Below are positions 63,895-64,000 of a stretch of DNA of 64,000 nt, piece after piece. The notes beneath the pieces were generated by a model. It saw nothing but the letters and a program-made list of their open reading frames with translations. It ran no database searches and was not told the origin of the DNA. Origin of the DNA: Piscinibacter sp. XHJ-5. GTDB taxonomy: Bacteria; Pseudomonadota; Gammaproteobacteria; Burkholderiales; Burkholderiaceae_C. A program made the translations under genes and the position numbers. The stretch is taken from NCBI RefSeq assembly GCF_029855045.1, contig NZ_CP123228.1, positions 1,054,001-1,118,000 of the forward strand. Reading direction: 5' to 3'. The first letter of the stretch is position 1. Each line of letters opens with the position of its first letter.

Positions 63895-64000
63895 GCAGCG
63901 CCAGTACCTCGGCGTCGTCGAGCTGATGGAAGTCGATGTAGTGCAGGCCGATGGCGCGGAACGGATCGGGCATCTCCAGCACCACGAGCTCGTCGACCAG
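63869..64000 (-). CDS. C-terminal end of an unidentified gene
   Basis: An open frame entering from the right edge, 43 residues before a TGA. It reads LVDELVVLEMPDPFRAIGLH near the edge and ends with LALLNRRRSPG. The last 26 bases overlap the SDR gene on the other strand. It is too short to assign a family. Confidence 0.5.
   Translation of the reverse strand: MVDELVVLEMPDPFRAIGLHYIDFHQLDDAEVLALLNRRRSPG

Overview
The window is about 70% GC and almost fully coding. Gene content points to a Burkholderiales-type betaproteobacterium, Rubrivivax/Piscinibacter/Rhizobacter-like: several branched-chain-type ABC parts, a DUF1302/DUF1329/YCF48/RND cluster, a C-terminal-Phe porin, two AcCoA-dehydrogenase-C type acyl-CoA dehydrogenases and DUF1127/DUF2147/DUF3667 genes. 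No rRNA, tRNA, CRISPR array, insertion sequence or prophage was seen. No gene-free stretch exceeds 300 bases. The longest gaps are 32791-33045, 53712-53965, 19976-20227 and 10589-10831. The first holds nothing I can name; the others carry the regulatory sites listed.

Region 1 (1-12631): the end of a PQQ-type beta-propeller protein faces a seven-gene minus-strand operon. In transcription order this is aldehyde dehydrogenase, coniferyl-alcohol-dehydrogenase-like SDR, DUF1302 barrel, DUF1329, YCF48/BNR protein, RND exporter and HSL-type esterase. A XylR/DmpR-type sigma-54 activator is divergent, and a well-matched -24/-12 element sits in front of the operon with two 12-bp direct repeats further upstream. 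This reads as inducible oxidation of a coniferyl-alcohol-like aromatic alcohol to the acid, plus an envelope transport module.

Region 2 (12655-21367): a DUF3667 membrane protein, a secreted tail-collar protein, an NmrA-like reductase, an OmpR-type regulator, a DUF1127 protein and MFS transporter, a GAF/PAS hybrid histidine kinase and a solute-binding protein. Tandem 11-bp repeats lie near both signalling genes.

Region 3 (21453-31821): a TetR repressor is divergent from feruloyl-CoA-synthase-like ligase, crotonase, 4HBT thioesterase, a complete ABC importer (LivM-LivG fused) and an acyl-CoA dehydrogenase. It looks like a CoA-dependent phenylpropanoid pathway, and would take the ferulate made by region 1.

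Region 4 (31834-46189): mostly single genes: GNAT, CaX antiporter, Sel1-repeat protein, porin, metal-type two-component pair, EamA transporter with Lrp regulator, VOC protein, P-loop kinase, a sugar-acid dehydratase/RraA-like/SDR trio and a threonine-dehydratase-like enzyme.

Region 5 (46419-52349): one 1976-residue protein combining two lipase-type alpha/beta-hydrolase domains, a peptidase-M17-N-like segment, a CHAT caspase-like protease domain, a helical-repeat region and a basic tail. It is the best candidate here for an undescribed system.

Region 6 (52543-64000): glycine-zipper lipoprotein, HNH protein, then a TetR-controlled fatty-acid beta-oxidation operon: acyl-CoA dehydrogenase, DUF2147, FadN-type bifunctional enzyme, thiolase, hydrolase, enoyl-CoA-isomerase-like crotonase, SGNH hydrolase and HSDL2-like SDR.
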